A stretch of 55,609 nucleotides of DNA from Novosphingobium sp. PC22D (GCF_002556635.1 NZ_MWMO01000022.1:1-55609), one strand, 5' to 3'; shown: positions 7,995-16,756, counted from the stretch's first letter. Numbers and translations: made by a program. The notes: generated by a model not told the origin, from the sequence alone.

Positions 7995-8780
7995 ATGATG
8001 AAATGGATGAAACAGCTCGCGGAAGACGTTCTCGGCAAGCGGCTGGCACGGCTCAGCGAGCTGACCGAAAGTGACATGCTGGCGCTGCGCGCATCCTCGC
8101 TCGGATCGATTCGCAGCATGGACGCCCGCAGCGATCTCATTCGCGAAGGCGATCCCACTCGAGCGGTCTTCCTGATCGTCAGCGGCTGGGCGGCGCGCTA
8201 CAAGATGCTGGAGGACGGTCGCCGGCAGACTGTCGCTCTTCTCTTGCCCGGCGACCTTTGCGACTTGAACAATAACTTCCTTTCGGAAATGGATCACTCG
8301 ATCGGGACGTTGACCCCGGTTCGTTATGTCGAGATCAGCCACCGGGTCGTCGAAAGGCTGTCGCAGGAGTACCCGCGGATTGCGACAGCGCTCTGGATAC
8401 AGCTTCTCGCCACCGTCTCGATACAGCGGGAATGGGTGGTCAACATCGGGCAGAGAACCGCGCTGGAAAGGATCGGCCATCTGTTTTGCGAACTGTGCGT
8501 GAGGTTGCAACTTGTCGGCCTCGCGAACACTAGCGGGTTCGACATGCCGATCACGCAGCAGGATATCGCCGACGCCGCCGGACTAACCTCGGTTCACATC
8601 AATCGGACCCTGAAGGAAATGCGCGCGCAGCACCTGATCGTTCTCGAGAACCGGTCCGTGAAGATTCCGGACTTCGACGCCCTTGCGCAAGCCTCGCTGT
8701 TCACGCCCGCTTACCTGCACCTCAGGCCGGCGAGCCAATCCAGCCCCGCGCCGCCGGGACTGGGACTGACAGCGCCATGA
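7995..8780 (+). CDS. Crp/Fnr-family transcriptional regulator
   Basis: The 261-residue protein has an N-terminal cyclic-nucleotide-binding-type beta barrel (about 25-145, with LIREGDPTRAVFLIVSGWAA and LLPGDLCDLNN) and a C-terminal Crp-type winged helix (about 165-235, with ITQQDIADAAGLTSVHINRT as the recognition helix-turn-helix). No N-terminal Cys cluster of the Fnr [4Fe-4S] type is visible. Proteins of this type are frequent in sphingomonads next to HWE kinases, and their ligands are largely unknown. Its stop overlaps the start of the degenerate kinase gene (ATGA), so the two are co-expressed. The tail after about residue 240 (SQSSPAPPGLG) is probably disordered. Confidence 0.88.
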   Translation: MMKWMKQLAEDVLGKRLARLSELTESDMLALRASSLGSIRSMDARSDLIREGDPTRAVFLIVSGWAARYKMLEDGRRQTVALLLPGDLCDLNNNFLSEMDHSIGTLTPVRYVEISHRVVERLSQEYPRIATALWIQLLATVSIQREWVVNIGQRTALERIGHLFCELCVRLQLVGLANTSGFDMPITQQDIADAAGLTSVHINRTLKEMRAQHLIVLENRSVKIPDFDALAQASLFTPAYLHLRPASQSSPAPPGLGLTAP

Positions 8781-9376
8781 ACGGTGACCCTTCTGAATCC
8801 GAGCTTCTTCGGCAGGCCCTCGCCGACAGCGAGGATCTTCATCGGGAGTTGATCCGGCATCTGCGTAACGTGCTCGCAGTCATCCGCGCGCTGATCCGGC
8901 AACCGGTGTCGGAAAATGGGCATGATCCTCACGAGTACCGTGCGCGCCTCGAGGGACGGGTAGATGCACTCACCAGAGTGCAATCCACGCTATTGCGCGA
9001 TCGGCGCATGGGTACCGACCTGGAAGGACTCGTGCGAGACCAGCTCGCGATGTTCGGGACGCAGGCCGAGCACGAGGTCGTCATCAAGGGTCGTGCCATC
9101 AGGCTCAGCCCCCGGGCCACGGGCCTGATGGCGCTTCTCATCCACGAGCTGGCAATCGGCACGCTCGAGGACGGGAGCCATCCGATCTCGGTAAGCTGGA
9201 AAGCCGGCAAGGCGAATGGCCTGAAGCTTGTCTGGACGGACCGGGGAGCGGGAGAACGCGACCTCCAGTGGATCGAACGCGCATTTGACTACGAACTTTC
9301 CGGATCGCTCACAACGAAGCTCGATGGCGGCGCGAGGCGGTTTCTCGCCTGCCTGCCGGCGGCTCATCTGATCTGA
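8777..9376 (+). CDS. HWE-type histidine kinase-like protein with degenerate catalytic boxes
   Basis: This 199-residue protein has the layout of a sensor-less HWE kinase, but key residues have changed. The H-box reads ELIRHLRNVLAVIRAL. Aligned with the usual ELxHRxRNxLAxVR, the phosphoacceptor position is Arg27 and the His follows at 28, so the His-Arg pair is swapped. The N-box reads IHELAIGTLEDG where active kinases have HELATNAxKYG, so the Mg-binding Asn is a Gly (Gly128). The C-terminal ATPase scaffold (WTDRGAGERDLQWIE) is still recognisable. It may be a pseudokinase acting as a decoy or scaffold for receivers, or a decaying gene. It is coupled to the Crp/Fnr gene by an ATGA overlap. Confidence 0.72.
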   Translation: MNGDPSESELLRQALADSEDLHRELIRHLRNVLAVIRALIRQPVSENGHDPHEYRARLEGRVDALTRVQSTLLRDRRMGTDLEGLVRDQLAMFGTQAEHEVVIKGRAIRLSPRATGLMALLIHELAIGTLEDGSHPISVSWKAGKANGLKLVWTDRGAGERDLQWIERAFDYELSGSLTTKLDGGARRFLACLPAAHLI

Positions 9377-9748
9377 TTACTGTTCAATTTCCCGGCCCAG
9401 CACCTCGACCACACGGCGCAAATTCAACGGCTTCTCGCAACGCACGACGGATGCATACCGATCCGGAACGACGGCAGCGTCGTAGCCGGTCGCAAACAGA
9501 AACGGGACGGTTTCCTCGAGAAGCCGGTCCGCCACCGCGCACACCATTTCGTCGCCGAGATTGATGTCGAGGATGGCCCCGTCGAGCTGTACGGCGCCTT
9601 CGATGATCTCGATTGCCGCCCCGGCCGAAGAAACCGGTCCCAGGACGATGGCTCCTGCCTGTTCGAGTTCCACCTTGAGCTCGTCTGCGAGCATGTATTC
9701 GTCTTCAACAACCAGGATGCGGCACCCGCGCAAGGTCCGATCAGACAT
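9377..9748 (-). CDS. Single-domain response regulator with FATG motif
   Basis: This 123-residue stand-alone receiver has all functional residues: Glu15-Asp16, the phosphoacceptor Asp61 (GAILDINLGDE), FATGYD after beta-4 (85-90) and Lys106 (CEKPLNL). It is the most complete match in the window to the FATGUY receivers of the alphaproteobacterial general stress response. It overlaps the end of the long PAS/GAF/HWE kinase gene by 8 nt on the same strand, so kinase and receiver are co-translated and very probably form a pair. Its stop abuts the stop of the convergent kinase-like gene with no spacer. Confidence 0.92.
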   Translation of the reverse strand: MSDRTLRGCRILVVEDEYMLADELKVELEQAGAIVLGPVSSAGAAIEIIEGAVQLDGAILDINLGDEMVCAVADRLLEETVPFLFATGYDAAVVPDRYASVVRCEKPLNLRRVVEVLGREIEQ

Positions 9749-12491
9749 GGTCTGGATTCTCCCGCCTGCTTTCCGAGACGGGGATAGAAATCCTGCAATG
9801 CAACCCGTCCGCTTCGAACTTGTAACTCGTCTTCGCGCTGAATTGATAGGGAAGAGCCTTCTCTATCAGTTCCCTTCCCTGACCAGACCGACGGGAGTGG
9901 GCCATTTCGCAAGGCACCTCCACGCCCGTCTCTCGCCAGTCGATATCCAGCATGGGCCGACCACCGTCCCGTTCCTGCGCGAGAGACCAACTGATGGTCA
10001 ATTTGCCGCGACGCCCACGCAGAGCGCCGTATTTCATCGCGTTGGTGGCAAGTTCATGCAAGGCCAGGGCAAGGATCTGCACCGTGGACGAGCGCATGCG
10101 AATGCCCGTTGGCCCCTTCACCACCACCCGTTCGGCGCTCCCGTCCATGGCAGCAAGTTCGGTATGCAAAAGCTCGTCGAACGTGATCCGGTCGTTCTCG
10201 TCCAGCCGCGAAAGCAGGCCCTGGACGCGAGACAAGGCATCAAGCCGGTTACGGAACCGTCCCGTGAAGTCTTCGAGGTCCAAGCTTGCCCGAGCGGTCT
10301 TGTCCGACATGGACCGCACCACGCCCAGGAGATTGCGCGTCCGGTGCTGCAATTCGGCGACCAACACCCGTTGCCGGTCCTGCAATTCGCGGACATCGTT
10401 GATATCCGTAGACGTACCGAGCCACTCAATGATCGTCCCCGCTTCGTCTCGGACTGGAGTCGCCCGGCTCTGGAACCAACGGTAATCTTGGGTGGATGCC
10501 TGAAGAATGCGCGCCTCCATCGCCAGGGCGCCGGACTTGCGCGCCTCGTCCCAGAATTGCAGCGCGCCCTGGCGATCATCGGGATGAAGGGCTGCCAGCC
10601 AGCCCTTGCCCAAGCTCTCCTCTACGGTCAGTCCGGTGAACTCGGTCCACTGCGGACTAGACCAGGTCCATTCACCCCGGTCGACAGCGCGCCAGACTAA
10701 TTGCGGTATGCCCTCCAGAAGCGTCGTCAGCCGGTTCTCGATCGCCCGCAACTCGGTGAAATCATGCCCGATCCCGCCAATGAGAGCCACTTCGCCGCTG
10801 GCGTCCTCGATGGGAAAGTCGGTGTTTCTCAGCCAGCGAACCGTGCCATCTGATGGGCGACGGATACGATAGTCGAAGGTCACATGCTCGCCGCCGCGGA
10901 CTCGCCGCATGGCATCTTCGGCAATCTTGCGGTCCTCGGGGACCACCAGCTCGATCCAACTGCGGAAATTGTCCCCGCCAAGGGCGTCCTCGCGGCTCAA
11001 CCCATAGATCGCCTCGAAGGCAGGCGTGAGGTATTCCCACTGCAACGTCCGTGCATCGCGTATCCACAGCACGTCCTGCGACGCTTCGCCGAACTGGCGC
11101 AGCCGTTCCTCGCTGCGCCGAAGCTCTTCCCCCGCGCGCCGCTGCTCGATCAGGTCCGCGGCCTGCCGGGCCAGCAAGTCGAGAAAGCGTAGCTGGTTTT
11201 CGCTCGGCCGATGATCCGGTTCGCGCCAGTGCGTGTTCAGCATCCCGATTAGATCACCAGATCGCGAAACGAGCGGCGTCGCCTGTGCCGAGCGATATCC
11301 TGCTTCCACATGCATTCGGCAGTCAATGTCGTCATCGCCTTCGCGGAAGTCGGCGAAAACGCGGGTGCCGAGCTTGAGCGCCCTTCCGCACGCCGTGTTG
11401 CTGTCGGCGTCAACGCGGTGAAAGTAATCGGTCATGGTGGGACTGAAGCCCGAGGTGGCGAGCAGGACCAGCGCCCGTGTTTCGGGGTCGTAAATCTGAA
11501 ACGTTCCGGCGTCGGCGTCGGTTATCGAGATCGCCGTGCGCAGGATATCTTCATGGATTTCCGCCGTGCGGTCCTCGGTCACCAGCCGTTCGGCCAGGTC
11601 CCGCAGCAAGGCGGAGCGCTCGACCTCGATTTCCAGTCGCCGCTCGCTATGCTGCAACGACTGCTCGGAGATTTTGCGGGAGGTGATATCTTTTGCGGCG
11701 CCGAGCCATTCCTGGATGGTGCCATCCTCCGCGAGGATCGGCACGGCTCGCGAGAGCGTCCAGCCGATAGCGCCATTGGCAAGACGAATGCGATGCTCCA
11801 TCTCGAACATCCGAACCTCATCGATCGCCCGGCGGATTTCGGGTTCAACAAGGGGCCAGTCTTCCGGCAGGATATACTTGTTCTGCCAGTTCCAGCTTGG
11901 TTCGCGCGTGTCTGTCAGGATTCCGCGACCGTCCAGCTCACGCATCTCGCTCCAGTCCGCGTCCATGCGATACACGACGTCCGAACTGGCGTTGACGAAA
12001 GCCCTGAACCTTTCTTCGCTCGCCTTGAGACTCGCGGCGGCGGCGTCGCTGCGCGCCGCCAGCATGTGCTTTGTGGTCGTCTCGAAGAGCGAGACGAGTG
12101 TCCCGGCGACTCGATCGTCGTCGCGGACCGGACTGAAGGTGACCGTAAACCAGCCGTCGTCCAGGCCGTCGCCGCGCGAAACGGCAATGCGCATGTCTTC
12201 GAAACGCAGGGTCTCGCCGGCCAGCACCCGGCGATGGATCACCCCGCCATCGGACCAGAGTTCGGCAGACTGGCCGCCGGCGGTTTGCCCGAAGCCCGTA
12301 ACGCGATCCTCGGCCAGCAGGTGACGGTAGCTGTCATTGAAGATCTGTACGCGGTCCTTCCCCCATACCAGCATTGTCGGAAGGTCGTGCGCGAGTACGA
12401 GATCGACGATGCTACGTAAGCCCGCCGACCATTGATCGCGATCGCCAAGTGCGGTCGATACCCATTCGCGGGCCGTATAGGTTTCCAGCAT
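9741..12491 (-). CDS. Multi-PAS/GAF HWE-family histidine kinase
   Basis: The 916-residue soluble sensor kinase has no membrane segment. Domains in order: an N-terminal PAS-like region (about 20-140), a second PAS with PAC (155-272, ending EWLGAAKDIT), a GAF domain (about 290-450), a third PAS (about 460-580), a fourth PAS (about 587-700), then the HWE kinase module. The H-box AELQHRTRNLLGVVRS carries the phosphoacceptor His716. The N-box LHELATNAMKYGAL carries Asn817, and DIDWRETG holds the Trp and Glu that, with the His, give the family its name. All catalytic elements are present, so it should be active. It overlaps the receiver gene downstream by 8 nt. The signal is unknown; the PAS/GAF set could sense light, redox state or small molecules. 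Confidence 0.9.
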   Translation of the reverse strand: MLETYTAREWVSTALGDRDQWSAGLRSIVDLVLAHDLPTMLVWGKDRVQIFNDSYRHLLAEDRVTGFGQTAGGQSAELWSDGGVIHRRVLAGETLRFEDMRIAVSRGDGLDDGWFTVTFSPVRDDDRVAGTLVSLFETTTKHMLAARSDAAAASLKASEERFRAFVNASSDVVYRMDADWSEMRELDGRGILTDTREPSWNWQNKYILPEDWPLVEPEIRRAIDEVRMFEMEHRIRLANGAIGWTLSRAVPILAEDGTIQEWLGAAKDITSRKISEQSLQHSERRLEIEVERSALLRDLAERLVTEDRTAEIHEDILRTAISITDADAGTFQIYDPETRALVLLATSGFSPTMTDYFHRVDADSNTACGRALKLGTRVFADFREGDDDIDCRMHVEAGYRSAQATPLVSRSGDLIGMLNTHWREPDHRPSENQLRFLDLLARQAADLIEQRRAGEELRRSEERLRQFGEASQDVLWIRDARTLQWEYLTPAFEAIYGLSREDALGGDNFRSWIELVVPEDRKIAEDAMRRVRGGEHVTFDYRIRRPSDGTVRWLRNTDFPIEDASGEVALIGGIGHDFTELRAIENRLTTLLEGIPQLVWRAVDRGEWTWSSPQWTEFTGLTVEESLGKGWLAALHPDDRQGALQFWDEARKSGALAMEARILQASTQDYRWFQSRATPVRDEAGTIIEWLGTSTDINDVRELQDRQRVLVAELQHRTRNLLGVVRSMSDKTARASLDLEDFTGRFRNRLDALSRVQGLLSRLDENDRITFDELLHTELAAMDGSAERVVVKGPTGIRMRSSTVQILALALHELATNAMKYGALRGRRGKLTISWSLAQERDGGRPMLDIDWRETGVEVPCEMAHSRRSGQGRELIEKALPYQFSAKTSYKFEADGLHCRISIPVSESRRENPDHV

Positions 12492-12758
12492 AACAATGTC
12501 CGAACTTACTTGAGTCGCTCATACCATGTTCAACGCGTAATGCCCCGAAAAGTCGTTTCGATCGCCCTTCCCCGCTCGCACACGACCCGCCACCGTTCAC
12601 GCTGCCGGGCACTGTCACGAGGGGCGCGTGCGATCTTCTCGATGCCTTATCTTGACAAGCCTTCCCGGACGCATGAAGCGCCCCGGTCCGGGGACAGGCG
12701 GTTCGCACCGATAACGCAGATCAGCGCCGCCGGGCCGACTATCCGCCATGATCGCCAC

Positions 12759-13220
12759 ATGCTGGTCGATCAATCACAGCTCGGGCGCCACCGTCATCCC
12801 AGTGCCACCGCGACACTTCTGGCGCGGCTTAGCGACGCCGAGGCGCAGGCCAGGATCGCCTATCTCGAGGCAGCCGGTTCTTGCGAGGCGCACACGAAGG
12901 TCGCCTTCGTGCTGGTCTGCCATGCGGAAAGAAGCACACTACAAGCTGCGCGGCTCGACGCTCTGCTGCACCGGCTCGATCCCCACTTGCGCCACGGGTG
13001 GCCCAAGAGAGAGCGAAGGGCTGATGATCGCAGGTTCGGCCGATCCGGCGGCTGGCCACCAGCCACTGCAATCGAACTCGCGATAGCGGAAGTGCGCCGA
13101 TACCGCGATGCCTGCGATCACGCCGAGGGCGTCTGCAATCAGGAAGCGGCGGCGGTTTTTGAGCGGTGCCTCGCCGAGGAGGAGCAATTCCTCGCAATAG
13201 TCCGCGAGATGCAGGTGTGA
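12759..13220 (+). CDS. Hypothetical helical protein
   Basis: This is an open frame of 153 residues from the ATG at 12759. I do not recognise a family. The N-terminal half (ATLLARLSDAEAQARIAYLE) and the C-terminal half (ELAIAEVRRYRDACDHAEG, AAAVFERCLAEEEQFLAIV) would form amphipathic helices, and the acidic and His residues there could fit a small helical bundle. The middle (GWPKRERRADDRRFGRSGGW) is basic. Other frames across the stretch have poorer composition. The 267 nt before it contain no other candidate. It could be a real lineage-specific gene or a decayed one. Confidence 0.4.
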   Translation: MLVDQSQLGRHRHPSATATLLARLSDAEAQARIAYLEAAGSCEAHTKVAFVLVCHAERSTLQAARLDALLHRLDPHLRHGWPKRERRADDRRFGRSGGWPPATAIELAIAEVRRYRDACDHAEGVCNQEAAAVFERCLAEEEQFLAIVREMQV

Positions 13221-13336
13221 AGCGGGCACAGACGGATGCCCGACAAGAGCGTGGGACCGGAGGCGCTGACGGAGCGCCTCCGGTCGTTCCACGGCGGATC
13301 CCCGCGCCCGGCGCCGCCGGACGCCAGGGACCGCGG

Positions 13337-13654
13337 TCAGGTCCTTCTCAAGACACCGATACGATTGCGCGGGATCGAGCCGCTACGCGCGGGAGGGGCG
13401 AAGAAGTGTGATTCCTCGACGGGATCGATGACGGCCTGTCCGTCACGGATTTCGACCTCGTCCACCGGTACACCGCGCCCGTCATCGAGGACCAGCGCGA
13501 CGACGTTTTCGCGTTCGGGATCCACCAGCATGCGCCTGATTATGCCGAGATTGCGCCCGTCGCTCGATTTGAGCGGATGACCACGCACATCCTGGTCGCG
13601 GTTTACGAGCTCGTAGTCATCAAGCTCTCGAAGGTTGTCGAAACTGCGTTCCAT
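13337..13654 (-). CDS. PRC-barrel domain protein
   Basis: The 105-residue protein starts at the ATG at 13654 (MERSFDNLRELDDYE), behind a GGGAG ribosome-binding site; a longer open frame upstream lies inside the neighbouring gene. Residues about 22-85 form a PRC-barrel (VRGHPLKSSDGRNLGIIRRM, then VALVLDDGRGVPVDEVEI), a small beta-barrel found in photosynthetic reaction-centre H subunits, RimM and many stress-region proteins. The tail is basic (ARSGSIPRNRIGVLRRT). It lies 28 nt after the membrane-anchored protein on the same strand and probably shares its transcript. Function is unknown beyond likely protein or RNA binding. Confidence 0.78.
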   Translation of the reverse strand: MERSFDNLRELDDYELVNRDQDVRGHPLKSSDGRNLGIIRRMLVDPERENVVALVLDDGRGVPVDEVEIRDGQAVIDPVEESHFFAPPARSGSIPRNRIGVLRRT

Positions 13655-13682
13655 GATTTCTGGCTCCCGCTTGAATTGCGAT

Positions 13683-14240
13683 TTAGGGCCTGGAGAGGAT
13701 CTCGATGTCGCTTTCGTCGACCACGAGGAAAACGTCCTGCTCGTCCAGGATGGCGCGTGTGTCCTGATCGATAACTTCACCGGGCAATTGCGCGACATCG
13801 TCCTTTCCGCGCAGCATGCCGTTGCGGACCTCCAGCCTCTGATCCGGGTTTATATCCTTCGGCACTTCGCGAGGCTGATCGATGATCAACGCGAAGAGCT
13901 GGCGGCCGCCGTCCTCGATCCAGAAGCCGCGATCGGTCGGCACGTCAGGCACTGCGCCTTGCAGGGTGATATCCTCCCGTCCGATATATCGCGAGGGATT
14001 ATCGAGAATGGCCGCTATCGTGGTTCGACCGACATCGCCCGTGGCCGGGCCCGACGTGGCAGACGGCGCCGCCTCCGGATAGGCAGGGTATTCGCCAGAC
14101 TCGGCGTATTCGGCAGTGCGATCAGGCTCCACCTCTGCGGTCTCCGAGACCCACCACCAGATCAGCAAGATCGCGACGACCAGCAGTACGAGCCATATCC
14201 AGAGATGATTCTTCTTTCGTTGCACGGGAACTTCAGTCAT
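13683..14240 (-). CDS. Single-pass membrane protein with periplasmic domain
   Basis: The 185-residue protein has a short cytoplasmic N-terminus (MTEVPVQRKKNH), one strongly hydrophobic transmembrane helix (about 13-32, IWLVLLVVAILLIWWWV) and a periplasmic part. The latter begins with an acidic Ala/Glu/Pro linker and continues as a beta-rich domain (about 75-180: ILDNPSRYIGREDITLQG, RGFWIEDGGRQLFALII), which resembles a small OB-like fold. This is a visual judgement only. It probably heads an operon with the PRC-barrel gene. No catalytic motif is visible. Confidence 0.72.
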   Translation of the reverse strand: MTEVPVQRKKNHLWIWLVLLVVAILLIWWWVSETAEVEPDRTAEYAESGEYPAYPEAAPSATSGPATGDVGRTTIAAILDNPSRYIGREDITLQGAVPDVPTDRGFWIEDGGRQLFALIIDQPREVPKDINPDQRLEVRNGMLRGKDDVAQLPGEVIDQDTRAILDEQDVFLVVDESDIEILSRP

Positions 14241-14672
14241 CTGCTCACCCCAGGAATCGGTTTATGTTAAATCCGCTGGTCTTCACGCTGGGAACTTGCG
14301 AGGTCTCCCGCGACCACACAGGTTAGGAATTGGTTCGCTCCACCCCGCTGCCGCCGCCAAGCACCGCACTATGCCCCGGCGGTATCCGAACTCCGATGGG
14401 GAGGGACCGGCAGCGGTGAAGAATGCGGGTCGCGTCGGCAACGGCTTGGCGCCGGCTCAGAGGTCGGGTCGGCAGGGCCCCGCGTTCGGGGTCGAATTGC
14501 AGCCCTGTTCGACCACACCGACAGGCGGCATTGAACCGCGCGCATCAGTCCTCGGCAGGCGAGGAAAGTAATCCGGCCCAATAGTGTCCCATCGTAGCCA
14601 CCCAAAGCACGCTTTCGAACTCGCGAGCCAATCGCGTTGATCATCCCTGCGAGAAGCCTCCACTTCGCAAGC

Positions 14673-14694
14673 GTCTATAATGCAGATTATAGAC
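14673..14694. promoter_or_regulatory. Perfect 9-bp palindrome, candidate operator
   Basis: GTCTATAAT (14673-14681) and ATTATAGAC (14686-14694) form a perfect inverted repeat around a 4-nt centre. It lies in an otherwise gene-free stretch of 651 nt (14241-14891), 55 nt upstream of the EcfG-type -35 box. Its size and A/T-rich core look like the site of a dimeric repressor. No second copy was noticed in the window. Confidence 0.45.
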
Positions 14695-14748
14695 TGCGCC
14701 TCCAAAGTGGCGTGTTCGCGGCCTTTTCGATGCCAGCTCCGATCTTCA

Positions 14749-14774
14749 GGAACAATCGGTGGCGATCTCACGTT
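14749..14774 (+). promoter_or_regulatory. EcfG-type general stress response promoter
   Basis: GGAAC (14749-14753), a 17-nt spacer, then CGTT (14771-14774) match exactly the GGAAC-N16/17-CGTT consensus of the sigma-EcfG regulon of sphingomonads and other alphaproteobacteria. It points at the SRPBCC/alcohol dehydrogenase/SDR operon, with a leader of about 110 nt before the ATG at 14892. The rest of 14241-14891 shows no gene. Confidence 0.72.
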
Positions 14775-14891
14775 GGCTCGACGTGATTTGAACAGATCAA
14801 CAGCCGAAAATGTCAGGCGCAAGCATGCCCATCTCGTTCGCCCATGCGGCGGGGGCCTGCATGATCGCGCCACAGTCTGGAGCAGATACCA

Positions 14892-15569
14892 ATGTCGAAA
14901 GGCCATCAGCGAATTGCGAAAAGCTCGAGCAGAGCCGGCTTGACCGCGCTCATCATGGCTGCGGCGGGCGGCGCGTTCCTCGCCTCTCGAAAATCGGCGC
15001 GCGACACGACGGACGACGCGCCCGGTTCCGCAGCGCGGCGGGGATTTCGCGGCAACGACCTTGTCGGGAAATCGGTGACGATCGGCCGCCCGCGTCAGGA
15101 ATTGTTCGACTACTGGATCGACTTCGAGAACCTTTGCTCGTTCATGGAAAACGTGATCAGCGTTCGCAAAGCAGGCGATCAGGGCGGCGCGGTCTGGACG
15201 ATCATGGCACCCGGGGGCCGGACCGTCGACGTGAAGACGGAAATGGTCGCGGAGCGTCCCGGCGAACTGATTGGCTGGCGATCGACGCCCGATTCCGAGA
15301 TCCGCACCGAAGGGCGCGTCACCTTCGAGGATGCGCCCGGCGAACGGGGAACCCGGGTCAGTCTGACCATGACGTACGACCCGCCGGGCGGTGATCTGGG
15401 AAAGGCTGTCGCGAAGCTCTTTCTGCGTGAGCCGGAAATACAGGCACGACACGATCTCAAGCGTTTCAAGATGCTGATGGAGACCGGCGAAGTCACCACG
15501 TCGGCGCGCCGCAAAAGCGAAACGCGCGCCGCCAAGCACCAGCAACACCAACAAACGGAGCCCGCCTGA
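14892..15569 (+). CDS. SRPBCC-family (START-like) protein
   Basis: The 225-residue protein has an N-terminal hydrophobic stretch (about 15-31, GLTALIMAAAGGAFLAS) that is a membrane anchor or uncleaved signal. A START/coenzyme-Q-binding-type fold follows (about 58-205): KSVTIGRPRQELFDYWIDFE, FMENVISVRK, and a long C-terminal helix (EIQARHDLKRFKMLME). Such proteins bind hydrophobic ligands in a deep cavity. The Gln/His-rich tail is probably disordered. It is the first gene behind the EcfG-type promoter, and its TGA overlaps the alcohol dehydrogenase ATG by one base, so a stress role coupled to that enzyme is likely. A GGAG site lies about 10 nt before the start. Confidence 0.82.
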   Translation: MSKGHQRIAKSSSRAGLTALIMAAAGGAFLASRKSARDTTDDAPGSAARRGFRGNDLVGKSVTIGRPRQELFDYWIDFENLCSFMENVISVRKAGDQGGAVWTIMAPGGRTVDVKTEMVAERPGELIGWRSTPDSEIRTEGRVTFEDAPGERGTRVSLTMTYDPPGGDLGKAVAKLFLREPEIQARHDLKRFKMLMETGEVTTSARRKSETRAAKHQQHQQTEPA

Positions 15570-16756
15570 TGCGCGCCCTTGCCTATCACGGAAAACACGA
15601 CGTCCGTGTCGATACTGTCGACGATCCCGAGATCGTCAATCCGCGCGATGCGATCATCAAGGTCACGTCCACCGCGATCTGCGGGTCCGACCTGCACCTC
15701 TACGACGGCGTTATCCCCGCCGTATTGGAGGGTGACATTCTCGGCCATGAATTCATGGGCGAAGTGGTCGAGACCGGACCCAAGTCGACGCTCGAGAAGG
15801 GACAGCGCGTCGTCGTCCCGTTCACGATAAGCTGCGGGCAGTGCTTCCATTGCCAGATCCAGCAGTATTCGTGCTGCGACAATTCCAACCCCGCCGAAAA
15901 GCAGGACATGTCCGCCACGCTGTACGGGCACTCGATGGCGGGCCTGTTCGGCTACTCGCACCTGACCGGCGGCTATTCGGGCGGACAGGCCGAATACGTG
16001 CGCGTACCCTATTCGGACATCGGCCCCATCGCCGTGCCGGATCATCTGGACGATGACCAGGTGCTTTTCCTGAGCGATATCCTCCCGACCGGATGGATGG
16101 CCGCGGAGAATGCGGACATCGGTCCGGATGACACGATCGCGGTATGGGGCTGCGGCCCGGTCGGCCTGTTCGCCGTGCAGTCCGCACTGGCCATGGGCGC
16201 GGCCGAAGTCATCGCGATCGACCACTACCCGCACCGCCTCGAACTGGCGCGCAAGCTCGGCGCCAAGACGATCAATTTCCGCGAGAGCAACGTGCGAGAG
16301 GCGCTCATGGAAATGTCGGGCGGAATCGGAGTCGATGCCGTGATCGATGCGGTGGGCATGGAATCGCACGGCTTCGCCATCGACAACATGCTCGACATCG
16401 CCAAGCAGACGATCGGCGTGGGTGCGGATCGCGCCAGTGTGCTCAAGCAGGCGATCCTTGCCGTGCGGCGCGGCGGCCGGGTCTCGATCCCCGGGGTCTA
16501 TGGCGGAATGACCGACAAGTTCCCGCTGGGCGCACTCATGGAAAAGGGCCTGCAGGTCCGCGGCGGACAGACCCACGTCCAGAAGTACACCAAGGATCTT
16601 CTCGCGAAGATCGAGGATGGCACGCTCGACACGACTTTTCTCATCAGCCACCGCCTGCCGCTCGAAGACGCGGCCAAGGGCTACAAGAACTTCAAGGAGC
16701 AGCAGGACGTCTGGACCAAGGTCGTGCTCAAGCCGGGGATGGAGACGCAAGCATGA
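15569..16756 (+). CDS. Zinc-dependent alcohol dehydrogenase (formaldehyde dehydrogenase-like MDR)
   Basis: This complete 395-residue medium-chain dehydrogenase has catalytic zinc ligands Cys38 (AICGSDLHLYD) and His60-Glu61 (LGHEFMGEV), and a structural zinc site Cys89, Cys92, Cys95 and Cys103 (CGQCFHC...). The Rossmann NAD site is AVWGCGPVGLFAVQ. Length and the long insert (GHSMAGLFGYSHLTGGYSGG) match the glutathione-independent formaldehyde dehydrogenase-like branch. The substrate is unknown, but an aldehyde or alcohol generated under stress is plausible given the EcfG-type promoter. It is coupled to its neighbours on both sides (TGATG upstream, ATGA downstream). Confidence 0.88.
   Translation: MRALAYHGKHDVRVDTVDDPEIVNPRDAIIKVTSTAICGSDLHLYDGVIPAVLEGDILGHEFMGEVVETGPKSTLEKGQRVVVPFTISCGQCFHCQIQQYSCCDNSNPAEKQDMSATLYGHSMAGLFGYSHLTGGYSGGQAEYVRVPYSDIGPIAVPDHLDDDQVLFLSDILPTGWMAAENADIGPDDTIAVWGCGPVGLFAVQSALAMGAAEVIAIDHYPHRLELARKLGAKTINFRESNVREALMEMSGGIGVDAVIDAVGMESHGFAIDNMLDIAKQTIGVGADRASVLKQAILAVRRGGRVSIPGVYGGMTDKFPLGALMEKGLQVRGGQTHVQKYTKDLLAKIEDGTLDTTFLISHRLPLEDAAKGYKNFKEQQDVWTKVVLKPGMETQA

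Noticed and set aside
14296..14571. A 91-codon open frame in the gap before the SRPBCC operon
   Set aside because: No ribosome-binding site, no recognisable fold and random-like composition.
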